Part shown: positions 1 to 7,497 of the stretch, piece by piece
How positions within the stretch are numbered: the stretch's first letter is position 1
How the letters are laid out: every line of letters begins with the position of its first letter
Assembly: GCA_947564735.1 (NCBI GenBank)
Contig: CANOEC010000016.1
Coordinates: forward strand, 1-64,000
Source: an uncultured Lachnospiraceae bacterium
GTDB taxonomy: Bacteria; Bacillota; Clostridia; Lachnospirales; Lachnospiraceae
DNA length: 64,000 bases
Direction of reading: 5' to 3'
Program-made: the position numbers and the translations under genes
Notes under the pieces: model-generated
What the model was told of the DNA's origin: nothing
Database searches by the model: none
Seen by the model: only the letters and a program-made list of their open reading frames with translations

Positions 1-78
1 ACTCAAAGTTAATCTCGAAGAGATTTACTCAAAGTTAATCTCGAAGAGATTTACTCAAAGTTAATCTCGAAGAGATTT
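1..78. repeat. Three tandem 26-bp repeats
   Basis: Three identical 26-bp units (1-26, 27-52, 53-78) lie directly beyond the isocitrate dehydrogenase gene, and the last unit runs into its stop codon at 77-79. Each unit contains AATCTC-GAA-GAGATT, a 6-bp stem with a 3-base loop. There are no spacers between units. The array may continue left of the window, so the copy number is unknown. It could act as a 3' end or terminator structure for the minus-strand transcript, but no T-tract follows. Confidence 0.9.
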
Positions 79-1282
79 ACTTATGGTCAAGCGTCTCCCT
101 GATTGCCTTAATAAACTCTTCACTATTTAAAACGGTCACATCCTGTAAGGAAGTAATTAACGCCAAATCTTTGGTCATCTTACCCGCTTCTATCGTCTGT
201 ACGGTCGCCTGCTCCAGCTTGTCAGCAAACTCCATCAGCTCCTTTATACCGTCCAGCTCTCCACGTTTTCTGAGCGCACCCGTCCACGCAAAAATCGTCG
301 CCACAGAATTTGTGGAAGTTTCTTCCCCCTTCAAATGCTTATAATAATGGCGCTGCACCGTTCCATGCGCCGCCTCATACTCATAAACGCCGCTTGGTGA
401 CACCAGCACAGAGGTCATCATTGCCAGTGAACCGAATGCAGAAGAAACCATATCGCTCATCACGTCGCCGTCATAATTTTTGCACGCCCATATGAAACCG
501 CCCTTTGCCTTCATAACACGCGCCACTGCATCATCAATCAGCGTATAGAAGTACTCGATTCCCGCCTTTTCAAACTTATCCTTGTATTCAGTATCATAAA
601 TCTCCTGAAAAATATCCTTGAAATTATGATCATATTTCTTGGAAATCGTGTCCTTTGTGGCAAACCACAAATCCTGACTGGTATCCAGCGCATAGTTAAA
701 ACATGCTTTTGCAAAACTTGCAATGGACTCGTCTGTATTATGGATACCCTGTATGATTCCGGAACCTGTGAACTGATGTATCACCTCACGGATTTCCGTG
801 CCATCCTCTGCGGTAAATACGAGTTCAGCCTTCCCTGCGCCGGGTACTTTGATTTCCGTATTTTTGTAAACATCTCCGTAAGCGTGACGCGCAAGCGTAA
901 TCGGCTTCTCCCAGTTTCTCACACAAGGCTCAATCCCTTTCACGACAATGGGTGCCCTGAACACCGTTCCATCCAATGCGGCACGGATTGTCCCGTTAGG
1001 GCTTTTCCACATTTCTTTCAGATTGTACTCCGTCATTCTGGCTGCATTTGGCGTAATTGTCGCACATTTCACTGCTACCCCATATTTCTTTGTTGCCTCC
1101 GCCGAATCTATCGTCACTTGATCGTCTGTCTCATTTCGATGTTCCAGACCCAAATCATAATACTCTGTCTTCAAATCAATGTAGGGCAGTAACAATTCCT
1201 CCTTAATCATCTTCCAAAGTATTCTTGTCATTTCATCTCCGTCCATCTCCACGAGGGGCGTTGTCATCCTGATTTTTTCCAT
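77..1282 (-). CDS. icd: NADP-dependent isocitrate dehydrogenase (type II)
   Basis: Oxidises isocitrate to 2-oxoglutarate and CO2, reducing NADP, in the cytoplasm. The 401-aa protein matches the homodimeric type II (eukaryotic-like) isocitrate dehydrogenases in length and motifs. The substrate loop [12 protein letters not shown] is at about residues 94-105, the metal-binding stretch YDGDVMSD lies in the second half, and the cofactor-side [10 protein letters not shown] motif lies near residue 305. It is the last gene of a minus-strand group with a GntR regulator (24-bp gap) and a citrate synthase candidate. This suggests a dedicated citrate-to-2-oxoglutarate unit for glutamate synthesis. No aconitase is in the window; it may lie to the left. 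The gene ends in the tandem repeats. Confidence 0.95.
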   Translation of the reverse strand: MEKIRMTTPLVEMDGDEMTRILWKMIKEELLLPYIDLKTEYYDLGLEHRNETDDQVTIDSAEATKKYGVAVKCATITPNAARMTEYNLKEMWKSPNGTIRAALDGTVFRAPIVVKGIEPCVRNWEKPITLARHAYGDVYKNTEIKVPGAGKAELVFTAEDGTEIREVIHQFTGSGIIQGIHNTDESIASFAKACFNYALDTSQDLWFATKDTISKKYDHNFKDIFQEIYDTEYKDKFEKAGIEYFYTLIDDAVARVMKAKGGFIWACKNYDGDVMSDMVSSAFGSLAMMTSVLVSPSGVYEYEAAHGTVQRHYYKHLKGEETSTNSVATIFAWTGALRKRGELDGIKELMEFADKLEQATVQTIEAGKMTKDLALITSLQDVTVLNSEEFIKAIRETLDHK

Positions 1283-1306
1283 TATGGCATTATCCTTCCT
1301 TTCTTT

Positions 1307-2008
1307 TTATAATACTCCTGCTTCATCCCCGTATATCTCATTCAGCCCGTTCTTCACCATATTGTCATATGCATTCAGCATATGTTTGTTTGCCAGTTGT
1401 TCCGCTTTAGAGGCGTCGCCGGACTTAATCGCCTCCATAATCTGTCTGTGCTCATCGTTGGAAGCACGCCCTCTGGTATTGGTGGACAATGTTTTCTGTC
1501 TGACGCGCAGCACATATTGATGGTAATCCTTCAACGTATGCTCCAGCATTTTAGAATCACACGCCTCATAAAGAATATCATGAAAACGGTTGTCCAACTC
1601 CGCCATCTGATCCATATGTCCTTTGGCTGCATGGAAATCCGCCAGATAAATGTTTTCCTCCATCTCTTCCATCTGCTCTTTGGTTATTTTTTCCGTGGCA
1701 AGTCTTGCGCAGAGTCCTTCCAGAAGGGAACGGATCATATAGATATCTTTCACATCCTTCGCCGTAATGCCAGTAACGTACGCTCCCTTATTAGGTACAA
1801 TCTGTATCAGCCCCTCCAGCTCCAATTGTCTGAAAGCCTCTCTGACCGGCGTGCGGCTCACCCCCAGTTCCTCTCCGATTGCCACTTCCTTCAATTCCTC
1901 GTGTTCCTTGTATTTGCCGCTTAAGATATCCTCCCGTAACTTCTGAAATACCCTGCCGCGCAGAGAATATTTATCGTTTACTTCATTTTTTAAATCATAA
2001 CTCGCCAT
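1307..2008 (-). CDS. GntR family transcriptional regulator, FadR/FCD subfamily
   Basis: A 233-aa DNA-binding regulator. The N-terminal winged helix-turn-helix covers about residues 15-80, with the family signature GVSRTPVREAFRQLELEGL and a wing ending in NKGAYVTG. The remainder is the all-helical FCD effector-binding domain (about 90-215), which in this family often binds organic acids through a metal site. It sits 24 bp downstream of the citrate synthase candidate and 24 bp upstream of icd. The obvious target is the ATTGTATACAAT palindrome overlapping the operon promoter at 3549-3560, which is the type of operator FadR-subfamily proteins recognise. Autoregulation in response to citrate, 2-oxoglutarate or a related acid is an inference. 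The start has only a weak, distant Shine-Dalgarno. Confidence 0.9.
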   Translation of the reverse strand: MASYDLKNEVNDKYSLRGRVFQKLREDILSGKYKEHEELKEVAIGEELGVSRTPVREAFRQLELEGLIQIVPNKGAYVTGITAKDVKDIYMIRSLLEGLCARLATEKITKEQMEEMEENIYLADFHAAKGHMDQMAELDNRFHDILYEACDSKMLEHTLKDYHQYVLRVRQKTLSTNTRGRASNDEHRQIMEAIKSGDASKAEQLANKHMLNAYDNMVKNGLNEIYGDEAGVL

Positions 2009-2032
2009 TGCTTTTCTTTTTTATGCTCCTTT

Positions 2033-3469
2033 TTATGATACATCCGTTTTGTCCGCAGAGTGCGGCATCGTAATCTTTAATTCCTCACAGGTTTTCCCAA
2101 TCTGCGCAACCAGCTCTTCGTCCGTCAGCACCGTCACGCGTCCCGACGCATATTCCGCATCAACCCACACCTTCAATGCCCTGACCAAATCGCAGTTTTT
2201 ATCCAGATGATCCGCTTCCTTAAGACGATAATATGTGTTAATCCAATGTGCAATGCCTGCCAGTCCGGACGTATTAGACACAGCACACAGAACCGGTCTG
2301 TTTAAAAACTTCTCCGTATCGAATATATTATAAATCTCTTCATTTTTTAGCAGTCCGTCCGCATGAATCCCCGCCCTTGTCACATTGAAATTCTTGCCGA
2401 CAAAAGGCGTTCTCGGCGGAATCTGATACCCAACTTCATTCTCATAATACTCTGCCAAATCCGTAATGACTGTGGTATCCATTCCATTTAAATGTCCACG
2501 TAACTGCGCATACTCAAACACCATCGCCTCAAGCGGCGTGTTGCCCGTCCTCTCTCCGATACCGAACAGCGATGTATTGACTCCCGAACAGCCATACAGC
2601 CATGCCGTCGTAGAATTGGATACCGCCTTATAGAAATCGTTGTGTCCGTGCCACTCAATCAGTTCATGTGGTACGCCTGCATGGGTATGTATCGCATAGA
2701 TGATACCCTGTACGCTTCTCGGAATTACCGCGCCGGGATAATTCACGCCATATCCCATCGTATCACATGCGCGTACCTTAATCGGTATTTTGTATTCCTC
2801 CATCAGCTTCATAAGCTCCATACAAAAAGGCACTACATAACCGTAAATATCCGCTCTCGTAATGTCCTCCAAATGGCATCTGGGACTGATACCTTCTTCA
2901 AGGCAGTCACGGATAACGCTTAAATAATGATCCATGGCTTGTCTTCTCGTCATTTTTAACTTTAGGAAAATATGATAATCCGAACAACTGACAAGTATGC
3001 CCGTCTCCTTCATGCCGATTTCCTTGACCAGCTTAAAGTCTTCTTTGCTGGCGCGAATCCAGCTCGTGACCTCCGGATATTGATAGCCCCGTTCCATGCA
3101 TTTATATACTGCATCCCGGTCCTTCTTGCTGTATAGGAAAAATTCGCTGGCACGAATCATTCCGTTTGGTCCTCCCAGCTTATGCAGATAATCATAGATT
3201 GTCACAATCTGCTCTGTCGAATAAGGCGCTCTGGACTGCTGACCATCCCTGAACGTCGTGTCTGTAATCCAGATATCCTTCGGCATATTATGCGGAACTG
3301 TCCTATCGTTAAAAGGAATCTTAGGTATCTCGGAATACGGAAACATGTTTCTGAATACATTCGGTTTCTTGACATCGTCCAAAATATACATGTGCTCTTC
3401 TATTTCCAGAAGATTATTGTGCTCATTCATCGTTACCGGACGATTTGTAAAAGTTCTCTCCTCATACAT
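2033..3469 (-). CDS. DRE-TIM metallolyase family synthase, candidate Re-citrate synthase
   Basis: A 478-aa member of the isopropylmalate/homocitrate synthase superfamily, condensing acetyl-CoA with a 2-oxo acid. Visible signatures are DTTFRDGQQSR at about 70-80 (the family DxxRDG motif), HGHND at about 274-278 (metal-binding HxH) and a C-terminal helical region. It lacks the long regulatory domain of LeuA. No leucine or lysine genes are nearby. Instead it is co-oriented with icd and a GntR regulator, which fits the Re-face citrate synthase known from Clostridium kluyveri better than LeuA or homocitrate synthase. That assignment is inferred from context. The start at 3469 is preceded by AGAAAGG at 11 nt. 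An in-frame ATG at 3478 is only 2 nt from that site, and a longer reading from 3559 would begin inside the promoter. Confidence 0.75.
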   Translation of the reverse strand: MYEERTFTNRPVTMNEHNNLLEIEEHMYILDDVKKPNVFRNMFPYSEIPKIPFNDRTVPHNMPKDIWITDTTFRDGQQSRAPYSTEQIVTIYDYLHKLGGPNGMIRASEFFLYSKKDRDAVYKCMERGYQYPEVTSWIRASKEDFKLVKEIGMKETGILVSCSDYHIFLKLKMTRRQAMDHYLSVIRDCLEEGISPRCHLEDITRADIYGYVVPFCMELMKLMEEYKIPIKVRACDTMGYGVNYPGAVIPRSVQGIIYAIHTHAGVPHELIEWHGHNDFYKAVSNSTTAWLYGCSGVNTSLFGIGERTGNTPLEAMVFEYAQLRGHLNGMDTTVITDLAEYYENEVGYQIPPRTPFVGKNFNVTRAGIHADGLLKNEEIYNIFDTEKFLNRPVLCAVSNTSGLAGIAHWINTYYRLKEADHLDKNCDLVRALKVWVDAEYASGRVTVLTDEELVAQIGKTCEELKITMPHSADKTDVS

Positions 3470-3541
3470 AGTTGTCATGACCTTTCTACGCCTATCCACT
3501 GCAATCACGCGAAATGCTCTTCCGTTGCATAGATGTGTGTT

Positions 3542-3577
3542 CCGTATAATTGTATACAATCATACCATTTCTGTCAA
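3542..3577 (-). promoter_or_regulatory. SigA promoter with overlapping GntR-type operator
   Basis: On the minus strand, TTGACA (3572-3577) is separated by exactly 17 bp from TACAAT (3549-3554), a near-consensus housekeeping promoter. The -10 forms half of a perfect 12-bp palindrome, ATTGTATACAAT, at 3549-3560. FadR/FCD regulators bind palindromes of this NTTGTATACAAN type, and such a regulator is encoded two genes downstream. Bound repressor would cover the -10. The -35 overlaps the stop codon of the upstream subtilase gene. The predicted leader to the start codon is about 70 nt. Confidence 0.85.
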
Positions 3578-4494
3578 CCCGAACTGCACATTTCTTCAAG
3601 ATTCAACATGCCCCATCCCTGTTTACTCCATGTATCTCCCATATCGCGTGCACTGTATATCATTCTTCGTTTGACCTGCTCATTATTCATATAAGGATAT
3701 TTTTGCAGAAAAAGCGCAGCTGCGCCAGACACGACAGGCGTCGCCATAGATGTGCCGCTCTTTTTAAGATATGCATTCCGAAATCCGCTTCGATAATTTC
3801 CCCTGCACTGTACATTGCAGGATATAATATCCGTCCCCGGTGCAACGATATCCGGCTTACGGTAGGGTATATCACGCCCGCCGCGCCCCGAATAATTCTC
3901 ACACAAATCTTTGCGCGCCCCGAAATAACCGCCTTCATGGCAACCTACCGTAATGACTTTACGACTGATGCCAAGCGGTGATATCGTATTCTCCTTTGGT
4001 CCGTTATTCCCTGCGGCACAGACGACGACAATTCCCTGTTCCCATACTGTATCGAGCAGACCAATTAACTCTTCCATACGATTTTTCTCACCACTGCTCC
4101 CGATTCCAAGGGACACATTCAGCACCCTGATCTGATGCCGTATACGATTTTGTAATACCCACATCAAGCCCCGATACATACTTTCTATACTGCCTTCACC
4201 ATTATGGTCAAGCACCTTGCCAATGCACAACCTACAGGAAGGCGCCATTCCCCTGTATAGTCTTCGGGAAGCATAACCGCTTCCGCCCACACATCCGGCT
4301 ACATGTGTTCCGTGACCGCTGTCATCATATCTTCCCTGTCGTCCGTTCACAAAATCCGTAAAGGCAATCACACGATTATCGAAGTCAGGATGTACCCCAA
4401 TACCGGTATCTAAAATCGCTACTGTGACCTCCTCTGTTATAATCGTTTCCTGTATCCTATCACTGCAGCCCACCTGCTTTCTGACACGATTCAC
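3574..4494 (-). CDS. Subtilisin-like serine protease (S8), apparently intracellular
   Basis: A 306-aa peptidase with a complete catalytic triad: Asp29 in AILDTGIG, His61 in SGHGTHVAG and Ser249 in GTSMATPVVSG, plus the oxyanion Asn in CAAGNNGP. There is no signal peptide and no recognisable N-terminal inhibitory propeptide, and the catalytic domain starts within about 25 residues of the N terminus. That fits intracellular subtilases rather than secreted ones. Its stop codon overlaps the -35 of the next operon, and upstream lies the terminator of the surface-protein operon, so it is probably monocistronic. The substrate cannot be inferred. Confidence 0.92.
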   Translation of the reverse strand: MNRVRKQVGCSDRIQETIITEEVTVAILDTGIGVHPDFDNRVIAFTDFVNGRQGRYDDSGHGTHVAGCVGGSGYASRRLYRGMAPSCRLCIGKVLDHNGEGSIESMYRGLMWVLQNRIRHQIRVLNVSLGIGSSGEKNRMEELIGLLDTVWEQGIVVVCAAGNNGPKENTISPLGISRKVITVGCHEGGYFGARKDLCENYSGRGGRDIPYRKPDIVAPGTDIISCNVQCRGNYRSGFRNAYLKKSGTSMATPVVSGAAALFLQKYPYMNNEQVKRRMIYSARDMGDTWSKQGWGMLNLEEMCSSG

Positions 4495-4575
4495 AATCTT
4501 TCACCACTTATCCAGACTTTTCTGCCATTCGTTTTCATGCGGACCAGACATACAATATCAGCCCTTCGTATACGC

Positions 4576-4616
4576 AAAAAAAACTCCCGGCTATAGATTT
4601 ATTCTATGCCGGGAGT
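4576..4616 (-). terminator. Intrinsic terminator of the surface-protein operon
   Basis: Near-perfect hairpin with arms ACTCCCGGC and GCCGGGAGT at 4583-4616, extended by ATAG/CTAT. On the minus strand it is followed by a run of eight Ts (A-run at 4576-4583). It lies 30 bp past the stop of the 946-aa surface protein gene. Confidence 0.9.
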
Positions 4617-4646
4617 CTGAGTGGGTTCTGTTAGAGTTTCTTTGTT

Positions 4647-7487
4647 TTATATCTTAACTTTTTTCTTTCCACCACGATATGCAAACAATGCAAAGGACGC
4701 ACAGATAAGCCCCGCACACAAGAACCATTTCGGATGGATGCTGTTGTCGCCCGTGTTCGGGGAATCGTCCTTTTTGCCAAGCGACATAAAGACCGCCTGA
4801 CCGTCCTGTACATCCGCTACCACCACGCTGCTCGTCGTATAATTATAAATGCCGTAAGGCGAAAAATGTCTTGCCGTAAAAGTAATGGCATCCATGCCGT
4901 CAACCGATACCACTCTGCTTTCTACTTCTTCGAGCTGCCCGTCTGCGTCCAGACATACTACATGCAGATTTTCCTCGCCCACTCCATTCGGAATCGGAAT
5001 CGTAACCGCAACACTCTGCCTGCCAAGCCCAGTAATCGGTATTCCCGTCTCTGCTTCCGTCATGCTGATTTCATATGCACACAGATTCCTCGGCAGTTTA
5101 CTTCCGTATATCTTTTTATAGACATCACCAATCTTAACTTTTGCTTCTTCGCTGTCCTCGATCGTTAGCACATAATTCTCTTCGGAGCCTTCCATGACCG
5201 CATTCGCCATACCGTCTTTTGGCAGGGAATAGCTGTTTATCCGTACATCAATTCCTTGAGGCGTCGCATCCTGAGACTGTTCGCTGCTATTGACCTTCTC
5301 GGCGCCTTCCTCAAGCACATATGACATTCCATCTATCAGGCAAGTCTCTCCCGCCTGCGGATAGGACCCGTATCCCTGCCTGCCGACAATCTGCAAAATA
5401 CCATCCTCGCCGTCAGCCGCCGCTTTCGACATCTTACAGACAATTCCCTCAAAACCGGCATTGCCATTGTCCAAAATCGTTCCTGTCAGGTCGCTTACAT
5501 TCTCTGGAATGACAGCGATGTGATTACCCTTAAAGGCAAAATCACGATAATTGTCTCTGTACACCTTCGTGGATGTCGCCTCATAGGATAACTCCGGAAG
5601 ACTCTCTCCGCCGAATACAATCACACGACCTGCCCCATTCCCTGCGTCACCATTATCATAGGCGCGAAGCCCGATTTGTTTCGTCGAGGCAGGAATATGG
5701 ATTGTCTCAATAGGACATCCTGCAAAAGCTCTGTCCCGGATCTCCTGCACCATATTGCCGCCTTCCAATGCCACAAGATTGCCGCACCCTTGAAATGCCG
5801 CCTCACCAATCACCTGCACGCTGTCCGGCAGAACCACCTTCGTTATTTCGCCGTGGTCTTTAAAAGCCTCCGCCCCAATCTGCTTCACCTGTGAAGGAAC
5901 GGAAACAATATTGCTGCTTCCCTTGTATGCTAACAGAATGCCGTCACCGACAATGAGATAATCACCTGTCCCATTCTGTTGCCAATCTGTCAGCCATGGC
6001 GTTTTCTCAAATGCTGCCGCCTCAATATTCTTTACATTGTTTGGAATGACCACATTAGTCAACTCGTCGCAATGATAAAAAGCCGCATAACCAATCGTCT
6101 CAACACTGCCCGGAATCCTAATCGAATTAAGATTCGACCTTGCAAATGAAAATTCTCCAAGCCTTATAATACCGTCCGGAATGTCAAAGGAAGTCCTCTC
6201 GTCATCATAATATGCCTGTGCCGCTATGACACAATTATCGACCACCGCATATTTTGGGAAAGAGCCGCCCTTCGCATCATCGGATCCTTCCAGCCCCGGA
6301 ACCGTGTCCGTATTCTGTTCGACATCACTTTGCAATACACCGCCGAGTGTCTCGCCCGTTCCGCCCACATTGACTGTCGCCTGCGCATTATCTACAAGCA
6401 CTACTGCCTCCCGTCCGATCACTCTGGTCTTTCCTCTGACCTCCGGGTCTTCCTCTTCCGTCATGGCATTGATATGTGAAACTTCATGGTAATAATCTAC
6501 CGGCGGAAGAAGCTGCGCATTTTCTGTATCTTCGCCATCCGCCAGATCGTTTCCGCTGACGCTTGACGGAATCGGCGCTTCCTCATACTCAGACACATCA
6601 ATGTCCGCCAATTCCAATGATTGTGCAAAAGTATCTGCTCTCGAACCGGCATCCGCCTGAATTTCTAATTTTGTACACCCATCAAATGCCGTACTGTGAA
6701 TTGTACTGACAGAAGGCGGTACTTTAATCTGACGAAGTCTGACACAGTCTTCAAACGCCTTCATATCAATATTTTTGACAGAATACGGAATTCCGACCTC
6801 CTTCAGATTCTTACAATTAGAAAAAGCATATGCCGAAATTTCTTTGACATTACTGCTGATATCAACTCTCTGTAAATTATAGTCGCCCCAAAATGCATAA
6901 GGCTTAATTTTTTTCACGCTCCCCGGCATGGCATAACTGTCTCCTCTTCTGCCTGCCAATACCTGATAAAGCGTATCCCATCCGTTCTTATTATAGATTG
7001 CGCCGTCATCGCAGGTGAATTTCGGGTTGCTGCTGTCAAACTGCACGTTCGCAAGACTGTAATCCCCTGCAAAAACCCCGTTTCCAAGACTACTAAGTCC
7101 GGTTCCTATCGTCACTGATTTCAATAACGGACAACCGCTGAATGCCGCGTTCTCAATCGTTTTTACGGAATTTGGAACGGAAACGCTTTCCAGATTATTA
7201 CATTCCGAAAAAGCCCCGGAACCAATAAACTCCACCGCATCTCCTATCGTGACGCGCTTGATATAATCGTTACCCTCAAAGGCTCCCGCCTCTATCCTCT
7301 CTACATAATTGGAAATAGACACGTCCTCAGCCGTGCCATTGTATTTCACTAATGTAGTTCCATCCATCTGAAAATCAGATGCGGAAGCGGTTTCCACCGC
7401 TTCCACATCCGATACAGGGATTTGCGTTACTGCTATTGCCGTTACAAGAAGCAGAATACCTATTAGATTTCTTACTTTTTTCCCCAT
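4647..7487 (-). CDS. BspA-like leucine-rich repeat surface protein, sortase substrate
   Basis: A predicted cell-wall-anchored protein of 946 aa. It has an N-terminal signal peptide (about 1-30, core LLVTAIAVTQIPV), BspA-type LRR_5 repeats at about 45-300 and 430-640 (recurrent units such as IGSGAFSECNNLESVSVPNSVKTI), then a region without repeats. A C-terminal domain (TARHFSPYGIYN) precedes a sorting signal, SPNTGD at about 909, a hydrophobic stretch and a basic tail. BspA-like repeats usually mediate adhesion to host or bacterial surfaces. The gene follows the 1861-aa protein gene by 10 bp and shares its signal-peptide core, the HFSPY domain and IHPKWFL after the sorting motif. The sortase gene upstream is the likely anchor enzyme. 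The exact ligand is unknown. Confidence 0.88.
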   Translation of the reverse strand: MGKKVRNLIGILLLVTAIAVTQIPVSDVEAVETASASDFQMDGTTLVKYNGTAEDVSISNYVERIEAGAFEGNDYIKRVTIGDAVEFIGSGAFSECNNLESVSVPNSVKTIENAAFSGCPLLKSVTIGTGLSSLGNGVFAGDYSLANVQFDSSNPKFTCDDGAIYNKNGWDTLYQVLAGRRGDSYAMPGSVKKIKPYAFWGDYNLQRVDISSNVKEISAYAFSNCKNLKEVGIPYSVKNIDMKAFEDCVRLRQIKVPPSVSTIHSTAFDGCTKLEIQADAGSRADTFAQSLELADIDVSEYEEAPIPSSVSGNDLADGEDTENAQLLPPVDYYHEVSHINAMTEEEDPEVRGKTRVIGREAVVLVDNAQATVNVGGTGETLGGVLQSDVEQNTDTVPGLEGSDDAKGGSFPKYAVVDNCVIAAQAYYDDERTSFDIPDGIIRLGEFSFARSNLNSIRIPGSVETIGYAAFYHCDELTNVVIPNNVKNIEAAAFEKTPWLTDWQQNGTGDYLIVGDGILLAYKGSSNIVSVPSQVKQIGAEAFKDHGEITKVVLPDSVQVIGEAAFQGCGNLVALEGGNMVQEIRDRAFAGCPIETIHIPASTKQIGLRAYDNGDAGNGAGRVIVFGGESLPELSYEATSTKVYRDNYRDFAFKGNHIAVIPENVSDLTGTILDNGNAGFEGIVCKMSKAAADGEDGILQIVGRQGYGSYPQAGETCLIDGMSYVLEEGAEKVNSSEQSQDATPQGIDVRINSYSLPKDGMANAVMEGSEENYVLTIEDSEEAKVKIGDVYKKIYGSKLPRNLCAYEISMTEAETGIPITGLGRQSVAVTIPIPNGVGEENLHVVCLDADGQLEEVESRVVSVDGMDAITFTARHFSPYGIYNYTTSSVVVADVQDGQAVFMSLGKKDDSPNTGDNSIHPKWFLCAGLICASFALFAYRGGKKKVKI

Positions 7488-7497
7488 AAGATTTCCT

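Noticed and set aside
1-78. CRISPR array
   Set aside because: The three units are directly adjacent with no spacers, and no cas genes are in the window.
626-1192. 188-aa reading frame antisense to icd
   Set aside because: It lies wholly opposite a well-supported gene, has no ribosome-binding site or recognisable domain and has typical shadow composition.
3470-3559. Longer N terminus for the citrate synthase candidate
   Set aside because: It would begin inside the promoter and operator, upstream of any possible transcript start.
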